Below, one piece after another: positions 27,483-36,536 of a stretch of 64,000 bases of DNA. A program made the position numbers and the translations under genes. The number at the start of each line of letters is the position of its first letter. Position 1 is the first letter of the stretch. The notes under the pieces are model-generated. The model saw only the letters and a program-made list of their open reading frames with translations, searched no databases and was not told where the DNA came from. The stretch comes from Dongia deserti (GTDB lineage: Bacteria; Pseudomonadota; Alphaproteobacteria; Dongiales; Dongiaceae): positions 1-64,000 of the forward strand of contig NZ_QORW01000010.1 in NCBI RefSeq assembly GCF_003574735.1, given 5' to 3'.

Positions 27483-28771
27483 GCCTTCCGCTCCGCTGGA
27501 TCAATGATGGAAACATCGGGAATGGGCACGATGAACTTGCACCCCCAGGCGCGCACATGCCGCATTTGTTGGACTATCTCCTGCTTCAGATTCCAAGGCA
27601 GGATCAGGATATAGTCCGGCCGCCTTTTGTCGATCATCTCCGTTGGGTAAATGGGAATGTGCATCCCAGGGGTGAACCGCCCATGCTTATACGGATTGCG
27701 ATCGACGGTGAATTCCAGGAAGTCCGTACCGATACCGCAATAGTTGAGAAGCGTGTTCCCTTTGCCTGGAGCCCCGTAACCGCAGATCATCTTCCCCTCA
27801 TCCTTCGTTCCAATCAGGTACGCCAACAGGTTCCGCTTGATGCGCCGCACCCGTTTGGCAAAGGACATGTAGGTCGCCAACTCGAACATTCCGAATGTCT
27901 CCTCGCGATGGATCAGGTCTGCCACCCGCCCGCTTTCGCGCACGGGTGCATCCGAGTGTGTGAGATAGACTCGCAATGATCCGCCGTGAGTCGCCAGCTC
28001 CTCCACGTCGATGATTTTGACGCCGTGGCGCTTTGCCAAAAGCCGGACGGTTCCAAGGGAGAAGTACGAGAAGTGCTCGTGGTAAATGGTATCGAACTGC
28101 GTCTCCTCCATAAGTCGCTGGAGATGCGGAAACTCCAGTGTGGCGACACCGCTTGGTTTGAGCAGGACGGCGATACCCGCGACAAAGTCGTTGAGATCCG
28201 GCACGTGTGCGAGCACGTTGTTGGCAATGATCAGGTCGGCGCGGGTTCCATCCGCGGCCAGGCGCCTTGCCATCTCGGCACCAAAGAACTCGACGTGGGT
28301 TCGAATACCCCTTTCGATTGCGAGCTTTGCGACGTTTGCCGCCGGCTCAATCCCGATGACCGGTACGTCAAGCTGTGCGAAGTGCTGTAGCAAATAGCCA
28401 TCATTGCTAGCCAGCTCGACAACCAAGCTGTTTCGGCTAAGTGACAGCCGCTTGGTGATCATCTCGCAATACTTTCTTGCATGTTCGACCCACGACGTCG
28501 AGTAGGACGAGAAATAGGCATATTCTCGAAATATCTGTTCCGGCGGCACGTACTGCTTGAGCTGGACGAGAAAGCACCGCTCGCAGACCAGAGCATGAAG
28601 GGGATAGTAGGTTTCTGGTTGGTCGCACTGCTCCGCAGTCAGTATAGCCTCGCACAGCGGCGACATGCCGAGATCGACAAGCGGGTGACACAATGGCGCA
28701 CCGCAGATCCGGCACTCTCCAGACACCGGTGTCTGCGACGTCCCGCAATGCTGAACAGTCTGGATGTTCAC
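27479..28771 (-). CDS. NDP-hexose C-methyltransferase
   Basis: SAM-dependent methyltransferase of the TylC3 type that adds a methyl branch to a keto-sugar nucleotide. Three parts are visible: an N-terminal zinc-binding segment (CRICGAPL, CERCFLVQ), a central SAM-binding domain (VVELASNDGYLLQHF, IGIEPAANVA) and a C-terminal domain (KMICGYGAPGKGNTLLN). I chose the GTG at 28771, which has GGAGG five bases upstream, giving 430 residues; an upstream ATG would add 27 unrelated residues. First gene of the long minus-strand operon; ATGA overlap with rfbF. Substrate probably a CDP- or dTDP-4-keto-6-deoxyhexose. Confidence 0.9.
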   Translation of the reverse strand: MNIQTVQHCGTSQTPVSGECRICGAPLCHPLVDLGMSPLCEAILTAEQCDQPETYYPLHALVCERCFLVQLKQYVPPEQIFREYAYFSSYSTSWVEHARKYCEMITKRLSLSRNSLVVELASNDGYLLQHFAQLDVPVIGIEPAANVAKLAIERGIRTHVEFFGAEMARRLAADGTRADLIIANNVLAHVPDLNDFVAGIAVLLKPSGVATLEFPHLQRLMEETQFDTIYHEHFSYFSLGTVRLLAKRHGVKIIDVEELATHGGSLRVYLTHSDAPVRESGRVADLIHREETFGMFELATYMSFAKRVRRIKRNLLAYLIGTKDEGKMICGYGAPGKGNTLLNYCGIGTDFLEFTVDRNPYKHGRFTPGMHIPIYPTEMIDKRRPDYILILPWNLKQEIVQQMRHVRAWGCKFIVPIPDVSIIDPAERKA

Positions 28772-28968
28772 GTGACCCTCCGCTCGGCTCCGGAGGAACA
28801 GTAGCAGACCGTTAAACCTAGGGCAGAGGCCATTCCGGCTGAGTTTGCCCATTCACCTAAAGTGTTACGCTCAAGACGCGTCCCGAAGTGCTAGGGTCTT
28901 GGCGAGACCACTTCCGCCGATGAATTATCGCGCTCTCGCCGCAGTGCCGGTTTTCGGGGCTCATACGG

Positions 28969-29994
28969 ATGGCAAGCGTTGATGTCGTTGTGCCTTGCTA
29001 CCAATATGGCCGCTTCCTGCGCGGCTGCGTAGCAAGTGTCCTGCAGCAAGGCATCGAAGACGTTCGCGTTCTGATCGTCGACAATGCCTCAACCGATGAC
29101 ACATCGGAGGTGGCTCGCACGCTCGCTGTGGAGGACGCGCGGGTCGAAGTGGTCACGCACCGCACGAATCTGGGCCACTTGACCTCCTTTAACGAAGGAG
29201 TCGACTGGGCCGAGGCCGATTACTTCATGGTGCTATGCGCCGACGATCTACTCGCGCCAGGCGCCCTCGCGCGCGCGATCTCGGTCATGGACGATAGCCC
29301 GCGGGTCAATCTAACGTTCGGACGCGAGCTCATTATCACCCCTGAGTCGAGTAGCCAGGAGTTTGACCAGCTTCCGCGCAGCAGTGATTGGTGCCTCATC
29401 GAGGGAAGAGCCTTGCTCGATCGGCTGTGCAGATCTGGTCGCCCCGACGCTTCCCGTTTCATGATCCCCGGCACCACGGCCATCGTCAGGACGTCCGCTC
29501 AGAAGCGGGTGGGGCACTATCGCGTGCATCTGCCCCATACCGCCGACCTCGACATGTGGCTGAGATTCGCGTGCACCGGTGACGCGGTGCAGATCGATGC
29601 CATCCAGGGCATCCGACGAGTCCATCCGCGAAACAGGAGCGCCAGCGTTTATGACTGCCATAAATGGGATCTCGAGTGGGAGGCCGCGTTCGAAAGCTTC
29701 TTCCAGCACGAGGGTGCCCGGCTACCAAACGCACGACGCCTGCACCGGATCGCACGGCGAGCCCTTGCCGAGCGAGCCTATTGGGGTTGCTTCTCCAATC
29801 TACTTCGCGGGAACTTCGCTTTGAGTGGAGCCCTCTTGTGGTATGCGGTCACACGTTGCCCCGACGCTGCTATCTTTCCGCCCTTCGGTTATCTGCTGCG
29901 GAACGGCGATTCGGTAGTGCGGATTCAACGGGTCCTGTCGGAGATAGGCATCCGATGGCACGCCCCAGTCGAGGGGAACTCCGATGCGCACTGA
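28969..29994 (+). CDS. Family 2 glycosyltransferase
   Basis: Inverting GT-A glycosyltransferase of 341 residues. The N-terminus VDVVVPCYQYGRFL is the classic GT2 start, followed by VLIVDNASTDDTSEVA and the metal-binding region VLCADDLL. The last third has family-like LHRIARRALAERAYWG segments rather than membrane helices. It is divergent from the methyltransferase gene and overlaps the following epimerase gene by 11 bases. It probably transfers the special deoxysugar made by the neighbouring enzymes; that substrate is an inference. Confidence 0.92.
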   Translation: MASVDVVVPCYQYGRFLRGCVASVLQQGIEDVRVLIVDNASTDDTSEVARTLAVEDARVEVVTHRTNLGHLTSFNEGVDWAEADYFMVLCADDLLAPGALARAISVMDDSPRVNLTFGRELIITPESSSQEFDQLPRSSDWCLIEGRALLDRLCRSGRPDASRFMIPGTTAIVRTSAQKRVGHYRVHLPHTADLDMWLRFACTGDAVQIDAIQGIRRVHPRNRSASVYDCHKWDLEWEAAFESFFQHEGARLPNARRLHRIARRALAERAYWGCFSNLLRGNFALSGALLWYAVTRCPDAAIFPPFGYLLRNGDSVVRIQRVLSEIGIRWHAPVEGNSDAH

Positions 29995-30589
29995 GGTCGA
30001 CAAGAACGTCAAGAACACTGCGAACACGCTCTCGGACCGAGACGCTAACCAAACATACTTGCGGTTCACCAAGACTCATCTGCGTGACGCGTGGCTCATT
30101 GAGCCCGTGCCATTCAACGACGCACGGGGCTCCTTCACTCGAACTTTCTGTCAGCGCGAATTTGCTAAGCAAGGCGTACAGACGATATTTGTCCAGCACA
30201 GCTGCTCTCGTTCGCACTTGCGTGGAACGGTCCGCGGCATGCATTTCCAGCGAGCTCCACATACCGAGATAAAGATTGTGAGCTGCCGACGAGGTGCCAT
30301 CTGGGACGTGATTATTGACCTTCGCCCTAAATCCCCCACCTATGGCCGTTGGCAGGGTTTTGAGTTGACCGCCGACAATCATCACCAGGTGTACGTGCCG
30401 GCCGGCTTCGCGCATGGCTTTCAAAGTCTTAGCGGTGGCGCAGAAGTCAGCTACCTGATATCCGAGTTCTACGTACCGGAGGCCGCGGCCGGCGTGCGGT
30501 ACGACGACCCCGCGTTTCTCATAGATTGGCCGCTACCCGTCGCTGCCATTTCCGAAAGGGATCGATCCTGGCCGAACTTCGCTCGCTGA
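29984..30589 (+). CDS. rfbC: RfbC-like NDP-4-keto-6-deoxyhexose 3,5-epimerase
   Basis: Cupin-fold epimerase of 201 residues. Core motifs are intact: RGTVRGMHFQRAPH with the catalytic His, IWDVIIDLRPKSPTYG, VYVPAGFAHGF, and the tyrosine region SEFYVPEAAAGVRYDDP. The first 25 residues precede the usual fold start and overlap the upstream glycosyltransferase gene by 11 bases. In many loci this enzyme acts on dTDP-sugars, but beside rfbF and a C-methyltransferase it may work on a CDP-sugar. No rmlA, rmlB or rmlD is present. Confidence 0.92.
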   Translation: MRTEVDKNVKNTANTLSDRDANQTYLRFTKTHLRDAWLIEPVPFNDARGSFTRTFCQREFAKQGVQTIFVQHSCSRSHLRGTVRGMHFQRAPHTEIKIVSCRRGAIWDVIIDLRPKSPTYGRWQGFELTADNHHQVYVPAGFAHGFQSLSGGAEVSYLISEFYVPEAAAGVRYDDPAFLIDWPLPVAAISERDRSWPNFAR

Positions 30590-30598
30590 CGCAGTTTG

Positions 30599-31894
30599 CT
30601 AGCCGTTGATGATGCGGCCTCCGCATTCTGTCAGCAGCCCCTTCGTCCGCAGTGCTTGGGCTACCTCTACAATGAGATCAAACGGCAAGTCGGCGCGCTC
30701 GGCCATGTCCAACAGGCTGTGCCGGCCGTCGGCCAGGTTGGCAACCCAGAGGAGCGCCATGGTGTAGTCGGGCGTATGCGTCTGTCCCCCAACGGGCTCA
30801 TACAGCCCACGGCGGCCGAGTTGGGGTTCGCACTTTGGATTCGCGCTCACCGGCCGGTAATCCCGCTCCAGCATATGGAGCACCGCGGCGATCATGCGGT
30901 AGGATGAAGCCAGATGCTGCGGTCGGATGAACGCCAGATCGTCGGCCGATGTATGATATTCTTGAAACCTTCCGAACTGGCTGCGTTGGAACAGGCCGAC
31001 CGGCAGATCAAACCCCGGAGAACAAAATTGGCGCTCGTCGTAGCCGTATGGCGAAAAGTCCAGGATGTTTGGGGTGGTGGCGATCCGGCGCAGCACGTGG
31101 CAGAAAGCGCGATCGATCGGCGCATCGCCCCGGCGGCTCTTCTTGTATGTTGGACCGCCACCATCGCCGACACATGAAACGACCAGCCCATGCTTGATAT
31201 GTCCGACCTTGTGCTCGTTGCGGGCTAGCCAGGTGATCGCCCCAATCGTGCCTGGCGCAAACAAGAAGCGATAGGTATAGCGGGTGTTCTTGGCGCTCAG
31301 GTGCCTTGCGAGATACGTGAGGGTCGCCAGCCCCGAACAGTTGTCGTTGGCCAAGGAAGGATGACAGACGTGAGCCGTCAGCAGGATCTCGTCTTCGGAT
31401 GCCCCAGGGCACAGAAATTCCCCGTATGTCAAGTGTCCGTCTTCCAGGCTGGAATCGATGCAGACCTCGTAGGTTCCTTCCGGCAGCTGCAGCAGTTGAT
31501 TGTGTGAGAGGCAGAACCCCCATGCTTCGCGGTAGTACGACGTCCGATAGGGGATCAGGTCGGGCTGCTCCGGCAACGTGAAGAGATGCGGCTTGAGGTC
31601 GCTCAACGGCATTTCACCGTGAATGGGAGTGCTGTAGTTCAAGACGTGAAGGTTCGAAGAGCCGATGTCTATGATGCGTTCCCCCTGGGTGTTCTTTACG
31701 AACGCGTCCCGGATGTTCCATTCCTTGGGAACCGTCCAGTCGAAGACCTTGGTTCCGGTCGGCACCTCGCGCACCTGGAGATCGATATATCGCTTGAGGC
31801 ACCTGAGCGTCTCGCGCACCCCATCGCCGGTGATGCTGCGGCAAATTGGAAAGATCTCTTCCGCGAGCGCAAAGATCCGCTCTCCGAGATCCAT
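30599..31894 (-). CDS. DUF4910 aminopeptidase-like hydrolase
   Basis: A 431-residue protein with an M28-like peptidase fold interrupted by an inserted domain, plus a C-terminal winged helix (about 380-431, MALLWVANLADGRHSLLDMA). Metal-site segments are visible: TAHVCHPSLANDNCSG (His and Asp) and FLFAPGTIGAI. The N-terminus FPICRSITGDGVRETL is diagnostic of this family. Such proteins recur in nucleotide-sugar loci next to rfbF, PIG-L and methyltransferase genes; their reaction is not settled and may be on a sugar amide or peptide-like group. I chose the ATG at 31894; the longer frame adds 22 Pro-rich residues. Confidence 0.85.
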   Translation of the reverse strand: MDLGERIFALAEEIFPICRSITGDGVRETLRCLKRYIDLQVREVPTGTKVFDWTVPKEWNIRDAFVKNTQGERIIDIGSSNLHVLNYSTPIHGEMPLSDLKPHLFTLPEQPDLIPYRTSYYREAWGFCLSHNQLLQLPEGTYEVCIDSSLEDGHLTYGEFLCPGASEDEILLTAHVCHPSLANDNCSGLATLTYLARHLSAKNTRYTYRFLFAPGTIGAITWLARNEHKVGHIKHGLVVSCVGDGGGPTYKKSRRGDAPIDRAFCHVLRRIATTPNILDFSPYGYDERQFCSPGFDLPVGLFQRSQFGRFQEYHTSADDLAFIRPQHLASSYRMIAAVLHMLERDYRPVSANPKCEPQLGRRGLYEPVGGQTHTPDYTMALLWVANLADGRHSLLDMAERADLPFDLIVEVAQALRTKGLLTECGGRIING

Positions 31895-31972
31895 ATCGTC
31901 CGTCGGCTCGGGCCATGACGGTGGTCGGAAGAGGCAGTTCGGCTGGCGCGCGGCTGGCACGGCAACGACCCT

Positions 31973-32269
31973 TTAGCTCGCCGCCGCCAGATTCCGGGCT
32001 CGCTGCGACTCTCGGATGCGTCGCAGGTTTCGATCAACGATACCTTCAGATATGAGCTCCTTGATCTGCTGAATGCGCCGGAAGCGCAATCCCCCGAAGA
32101 CGTCATAGGTCAATCCCGACGCGCGGAACGCCGCACAAAGCTGCTCTGCTCCGCTCGCGACACTCCATTTCGGTTTGAAGGCTGGTATTGCCCGCACAAT
32201 GTTCTCGAAACTTACACGATACGACCGCTTATCCGGACCGGCGCCCTCTGCCATTCGAATGGCAGACAC
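31973..32269 (-). pseudogene. C-terminal remnant of NDP-sugar epimerase/dehydratase
   Basis: A 98-codon frame whose sequence (YRVSFENIVRAIPAFKP, TYDVFGGLRFRRIQQIKEL, VDRNLR) matches the last 80 or so residues of extended short-chain dehydrogenases acting on nucleotide sugars. The Rossmann fold and catalytic Tyr-x3-Lys are absent, and I found no matching frame just upstream. It lies between the flippase and DUF4910 genes on the same strand. It is probably the stub of the epimerase or reductase that once completed the deoxysugar pathway. Confidence 0.65.
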
Positions 32270-32400
32270 TCCCCTGTGAACGCGCCAAGCCTCGTACGCA
32301 AATTAGCATTCCGTCGGATGCCGCGCTCCGGTCATTTCGGCCACGCCTGTACCGCTTTGGATGTACGAGCGAGGTTCCGACCGGCCGCTCGGCGCACAGT

Positions 32401-33900
32401 CTACGGAACAACGGGTCTCTCGTGCGTCGCTGGACCGGCCGAACTCTTCAGTAATGTTCGAACGAGCTCAAAATAGACGTCCTTCTCGCCCAGGACGAAC
32501 AGCAGGATTCCGGCGTAGAGCGAGAACATGATCGCGCCGCCCAACGCCAGGTCCGCAATCGGCGGAAGGTGTGACCCAGCCGACAGGTGCACAGCCATTG
32601 CCGCCGCAGAGGCCGCTACGCCGGCCAGGAAGGGGCGGAGAAGGCAGCGAGCGACATCCAGAATCGAAATTGTCGTTCCTTTCAGGCACCAGAGCACGTG
32701 CGGGACAACCCATAACATCATCGCGGCGGAATAGGCGGCTGCCACGCCAGTCGGCCCATATGGTAAGCCCATCAGATATGCAGACATCACCAGTGGCGCG
32801 ATCACGAGTGCGATCCTCAGGCTGCGCCCCTGCAGTCCGATCGAAAGCAGCAACCAAGCCAGTGGATTGATGATCCCGAAGATCAGAACAGTGGGAGCGA
32901 GCAGCCGAAATATGGGGGCCGCTGCCGCCCAGGCCTGGCCAAACAGCACCAGAATTATCTCGTCCGCGAACACGACGCAGAAGATCGTAACCGGGAGCGT
33001 CATGGATATCGCAAGTCCATACCCCCTCAAAAAATATCTCTTAAACGTCGCTGGGTCACCCTGCAGCCGCGAGAGTGCGGAAAACGCCACCCCGCCGATC
33101 GCTCCGTTCAGGTAGTCAGTGGGCACGCTGATAAGCTGATAGGCCCGGCCATAAAGCCCAAGTACGTCGGCCCCCCAGACTCGCCCCAAGAGGACCTTCT
33201 CCAGGTTGTAGCCAATATAGACGACCAGTCCGTTCAAAGTGATGGTGCCACCATAGAGGAGCATGGAGCGGATATCGGCACTCCAGTCAGGCCTTCCCGG
33301 CCGCCACTTCGCCGCAAGCCATACGCAGGCTGTCGTGATTGCTGGTGAGGTGACTGCTGCCGCCACCAGGGACCAATAGCCATAGCCAAGAACTGCCAAA
33401 GTGATGCCGAGCGCGCTACTCGTCGATTGGGAGAGCGTTTCGATAAACGTCAGCACCGGATAGCGGAGATGCCTTTGAAGGAGCGCGGCATGCTGTACGC
33501 CTGCGCCAGTGACGAGGAAACCTGTCGCCAGGGCGATGGCGATCCAGAACAATCGAGGCTCGCGGTAGAAGGATACCAGGACCGGCGCAGTTGCGACGCA
33601 CAGGAGCGCAAACACCACGCCGATCGATACGTTGATCCAGAACAAGGTTGATATCTGTGCATCGGTGACGTGTTCCTTCTGCACGGTCGCGGACGACAGG
33701 CCCGCAGAAGTGAACATTCCATAGATCCCTGTCACCACCGTAACCATCGCAACAAGCCCGAAATCATGCGGACTGAGCAGCCGCACCAGTACGATCATGA
33801 AGCCGAGACGTAGGGCGAAATTGACCGCTTGACCGCAAAGCTTTGCAGCGCCGCCACGTATTGTGCGCCGCTTCAGTTCGCTGCTTCCCATACCTGTCAT
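32401..33900 (-). CDS. Wzx-like lipopolysaccharide/exopolysaccharide flippase
   Basis: Moves undecaprenyl-linked repeat units across the inner membrane. About 499 residues with 12-14 hydrophobic segments and MOP-superfamily (MviN/MATE-like) character: the opening GGAAKLCGQAVNFALRLGF, then VRLLSPHDFGLVAMV, and GRVWGADVLGLYGRAYQL in the central loop, typical of the WzxC/RfbX polysaccharide_synt_3 type. I chose the ATG at 33900 with GGAAA upstream. It is the only flippase in the window and partners the Wzy, WecA-like and Wzc proteins. Confidence 0.93.
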   Translation of the reverse strand: MTGMGSSELKRRTIRGGAAKLCGQAVNFALRLGFMIVLVRLLSPHDFGLVAMVTVVTGIYGMFTSAGLSSATVQKEHVTDAQISTLFWINVSIGVVFALLCVATAPVLVSFYREPRLFWIAIALATGFLVTGAGVQHAALLQRHLRYPVLTFIETLSQSTSSALGITLAVLGYGYWSLVAAAVTSPAITTACVWLAAKWRPGRPDWSADIRSMLLYGGTITLNGLVVYIGYNLEKVLLGRVWGADVLGLYGRAYQLISVPTDYLNGAIGGVAFSALSRLQGDPATFKRYFLRGYGLAISMTLPVTIFCVVFADEIILVLFGQAWAAAAPIFRLLAPTVLIFGIINPLAWLLLSIGLQGRSLRIALVIAPLVMSAYLMGLPYGPTGVAAAYSAAMMLWVVPHVLWCLKGTTISILDVARCLLRPFLAGVAASAAAMAVHLSAGSHLPPIADLALGGAIMFSLYAGILLFVLGEKDVYFELVRTLLKSSAGPATHERPVVP

Positions 33901-34262
33901 GTTTCCGGGCCGTCCGTGCAATGTGGCAGCGCATAGCGTCTGAACACGAGACGATACTGGCTGCGCTGCCAAGACCGTAGTACGTCGAAAGGCTGTGATG
34001 ACCAGTTGGGCCCTTGGCCCTCTAATGACGCGATGTTTGCTTCGCCCTCAAAGTCTGGGCGGGCGCCCGATGCTCAGGAGGATATCGGTAGATACGGACG
34101 GACGAGGCGGTGTCGGCATGTGAGGGACCTCGCGATCTGTGCAGACTCTGTCGCATGGGCATATCTCCAAGCTTGGCCGATAAGCTGCATGGTCGCGGGG
34201 ACTGCAGACTGAACGATCGCGGCAACTCCTTAACCGAACGCAGTTGCTCAAGAAGGACAGCG
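33901..34262. other. Divergent promoter region between flippase and cysteine-domain genes
   Basis: About 360 bases with no recognisable gene. It should hold back-to-back promoters for the minus-strand flippase and plus-strand cysteine-domain gene. A plus-strand frame runs through part of it in phase with the downstream gene, but its residues are not like the family and no ribosome site precedes its first ATG. Confidence 0.45.
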
Positions 34263-35423
34263 ATGACGCTGAAGACAGGCGATTGGGTCGAAGTCCGCAG
34301 TAAGCAGGAGATTCTGGTCTCCCTAGATTCCAAGGGTCGCTTGGATGGCCTGCCGTTCATGCCCGAGATGTTTCAATATTGTGGGCAACGTTTCAAGGTC
34401 TACAAGCGCGCACACAAGACGTGCGACACGGTGAATGGCACTGGCGGTCGGAGACTACCAGGTGGAATCCACCTGGACCTCCGATGCGACGGCAAGGCAC
34501 ATGGCAATTGCGACGCGGCATGCCTGTTGTTCTGGAAAGAGGCTTGGCTGAAGCCAGTTAAAGGACCGGAGCAACCCATTGAGTTGCAATCCTGCACGAC
34601 CGGTGATGAAAATGGCGAAAGCGCCTCTGGCGGAGGCTGCGCGGAGCAGGATGTCCGGAATGCTACGTCTCGCCAACTTCTCGGCGAGACGCGATATGTC
34701 TGCCAAGCGACCGAACTTCCGCACTACACCTCTCGGCTGAGATGGTGGAACATATTCCAATACGTCGAGGACTACCGTTCCGGGAACGTGAGCGCCGGCC
34801 GTTTGATCCGTGGCTTCGTGTACGCCTCCTTCAGCGAGCTGTGTCATCGGCTGAGCCGGCTGGCTCCGCTCCTTCAGTGGCTGTACGACCGAGTTCAGGC
34901 GCCCTGGGGCGGGATCCCTTATCCGCGGCGCAAAGGCACAATTCCCGTCGGCCAAGCGACCCTCAGCTCGACGCTGAATCTCCAACCTGGCGATCTTGTC
35001 CGTGTGAAGTCCTACAAGAGCATCCTTGAGACATTGGATTCCGCCAATAAGAACGCCGGGCTCTTTTTCGATGCCGAGCTGGTACCTTATTGTGGCGGGA
35101 CGTACAGAGTAAGAGCACGCATACGCCAGTTCGTCGATGAGAGGTCCGGCGAGATGTCGTTCCTGCGGACACCGGCCGTGATCCTGGAGCACGTCTGGTG
35201 TCAGTCCCGTTATAGCGCATGCCGCATGTTGTGTCCGAGGAGCATCTACTCCTGGTGGCGTGAAGCATGGCTCGAACGGGTCTCCGAAGAAGCCGGAGCG
35301 GTTGCGGTGAAACCTCCGCGCGCGGTTGAGGAAGCAGGGAGGTCGATGCCTGTTGGCAGGCCCACATCGCCGGTTGCAGCCCATCTTTCCTCTGAACCTC
35401 AGTCGGAAGCGAGACTAGACTAG
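34263..35423 (+). CDS. Duplicated cysteine-domain protein of unknown function
   Basis: A 386-residue soluble protein made of two copies of one domain joined by a conserved-looking linker. Copy 1 (about 5-99) and copy 2 (about 243-340) share GD-V-V-S---IL--LD, then F--E---YCG, then a cysteine cluster (C75-x7-C83-x3-C87; C313-x6-C320-x3-C324) and an end like WWREAWLERV/WKEAWLKPV. Each copy also has a Cys in YCG (C40, C277). Four cysteines per copy suggest a metal site or disulfides. The linker has ETRYVCQATELP and SGNVSAGR segments. I recall similar proteins near biosynthetic loci but know no function. The ATG at 34263 has AAGGA just upstream. It converges with the SDR gene, stops two bases apart. 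Confidence 0.8.
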   Translation: MTLKTGDWVEVRSKQEILVSLDSKGRLDGLPFMPEMFQYCGQRFKVYKRAHKTCDTVNGTGGRRLPGGIHLDLRCDGKAHGNCDAACLLFWKEAWLKPVKGPEQPIELQSCTTGDENGESASGGGCAEQDVRNATSRQLLGETRYVCQATELPHYTSRLRWWNIFQYVEDYRSGNVSAGRLIRGFVYASFSELCHRLSRLAPLLQWLYDRVQAPWGGIPYPRRKGTIPVGQATLSSTLNLQPGDLVRVKSYKSILETLDSANKNAGLFFDAELVPYCGGTYRVRARIRQFVDERSGEMSFLRTPAVILEHVWCQSRYSACRMLCPRSIYSWWREAWLERVSEEAGAVAVKPPRAVEEAGRSMPVGRPTSPVAAHLSSEPQSEARLD

Positions 35424-35425
35424 GC

Positions 35426-36169
35426 TTAGATAAAGGCCGCCCCCTCTGGAGCAATCATGGGTCTTATGTGAATATCGGTGACTTCAGCCGTGCGGGAAAG
35501 GCTGAGCGCGTTCAGCACCACCGAAGCCACGTCCTCCGGCTGTAGCAGCCGTTCCGGGTAATAGGGCTTGTTCTCCGACTTATGGATTTGCCTCTGCAGC
35601 TTGCTGGCCGTTCGACCCAGATACAGACTCAGGACCCTGATGCCCTGGGCGTTGACCTCACCGCGGAGACTATCAGCGAAGGCTCGTAGTGCATGCTTGG
35701 TCGCGTCATATTGGCTGGTCGAAGGCTTTGCCCCAATGGCGCTGCTCGAGTTGACAAATACGACCTGGCCTTGACTGGCCTCGAGCAGCGGCAGCAAAGC
35801 CCGGGTTAAAGCATAGGGCGCCCTCAAGTTGACTCGGTAATGCCGATCGAGATCGGCCATCGACGCCTGCGCAATCGGGCTTGCAATGTGCACGGCCGCA
35901 TTCTGCACGAGGATATCGAGACGAGCCAGGTCACGGGCAAGCCGATCGGTCAGTGCGCTAAGCTCGCACTCGTTGCCGAGATCGGTCACCAGATACTCAG
36001 CCTTTCCCCCAAACTTTTGCGCTCTTTGGGCGATGTCCTGCAAGGAATCCCGGGTTTTGCCCACCAGCCGGATCTCCGCTTTCGCAGCGGATAACGCGAG
36101 AGCGATGGCTGCACCGACGCCTGATCCGGCGCCGGTAATGAGCGCGACCTGCCCTTCGAACTCGCCCAC
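35426..36169 (-). CDS. Short-chain dehydrogenase/reductase
   Basis: Classical SDR of 247 residues. Cofactor loop VALITGAGSGVGAAIALAL (TGxxxGxG), the NNAG-like LVQNAAVH, catalytic Ser in FVNSSSAIG and Tyr-x3-Lys in SQYDATKHALRAF are all present. NADP(H) is the likely cofactor given Lys after the second strand (VGKTRD). Substrate unknown; neighbours suggest a sugar or lipid intermediate, but unrelated metabolism is possible. It ends two bases from the convergent cysteine-domain gene. Confidence 0.9.
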   Translation of the reverse strand: MGEFEGQVALITGAGSGVGAAIALALSAAKAEIRLVGKTRDSLQDIAQRAQKFGGKAEYLVTDLGNECELSALTDRLARDLARLDILVQNAAVHIASPIAQASMADLDRHYRVNLRAPYALTRALLPLLEASQGQVVFVNSSSAIGAKPSTSQYDATKHALRAFADSLRGEVNAQGIRVLSLYLGRTASKLQRQIHKSENKPYYPERLLQPEDVASVVLNALSLSRTAEVTDIHIRPMIAPEGAAFI

Positions 36170-36536
36170 TCACCCCTCCTCTCTCATTGCGCAACATCGG
36201 CTGCCCTGGCACAGCTGATCTTGGCAAGCTACCGCAGCCCGACCGAATGTGGCTCACCCTCTTCTGGCTGTTCGCATGCGGATGGATACCGCTTTTGCGG
36301 TACGCCGTTGAGCTTGCGTAGTGGACGGGAACGCCGTGATAAGAAGCGAGACGATCGGCGAGGCAGGGCTCTCGCAGGGCTCTCTATGTCAGGCTGAGCC
36401 CGTCATGGCTGCCGCAGGAACAGGTGAAATGCCGCCATTCCGACCTATTCCCAGGCACTTACCAAGTCGCCGAAGAATACAGCGATGACAGCGAATCGTG
36501 TCGCTACGCCGGCCTCAACACCACGGTTGACTGATC
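36170..36536. other. Divergent intergenic region
   Basis: 367 bases between the SDR start and the VanZ-like start. The only notable frame is a 24-codon hydrophobic one at 36247-36321 (MWLTLFWLFACGWIPLL) without a ribosome site, which I do not call. Otherwise nothing recognised; promoters for both flanking genes are expected here. Confidence 0.4.

Noticed and set aside
36247-36321. 24-codon hydrophobic frame between SDR and VanZ-like genes
   Set aside because: Too short to support, no ribosome site, no similar sequence known to me.
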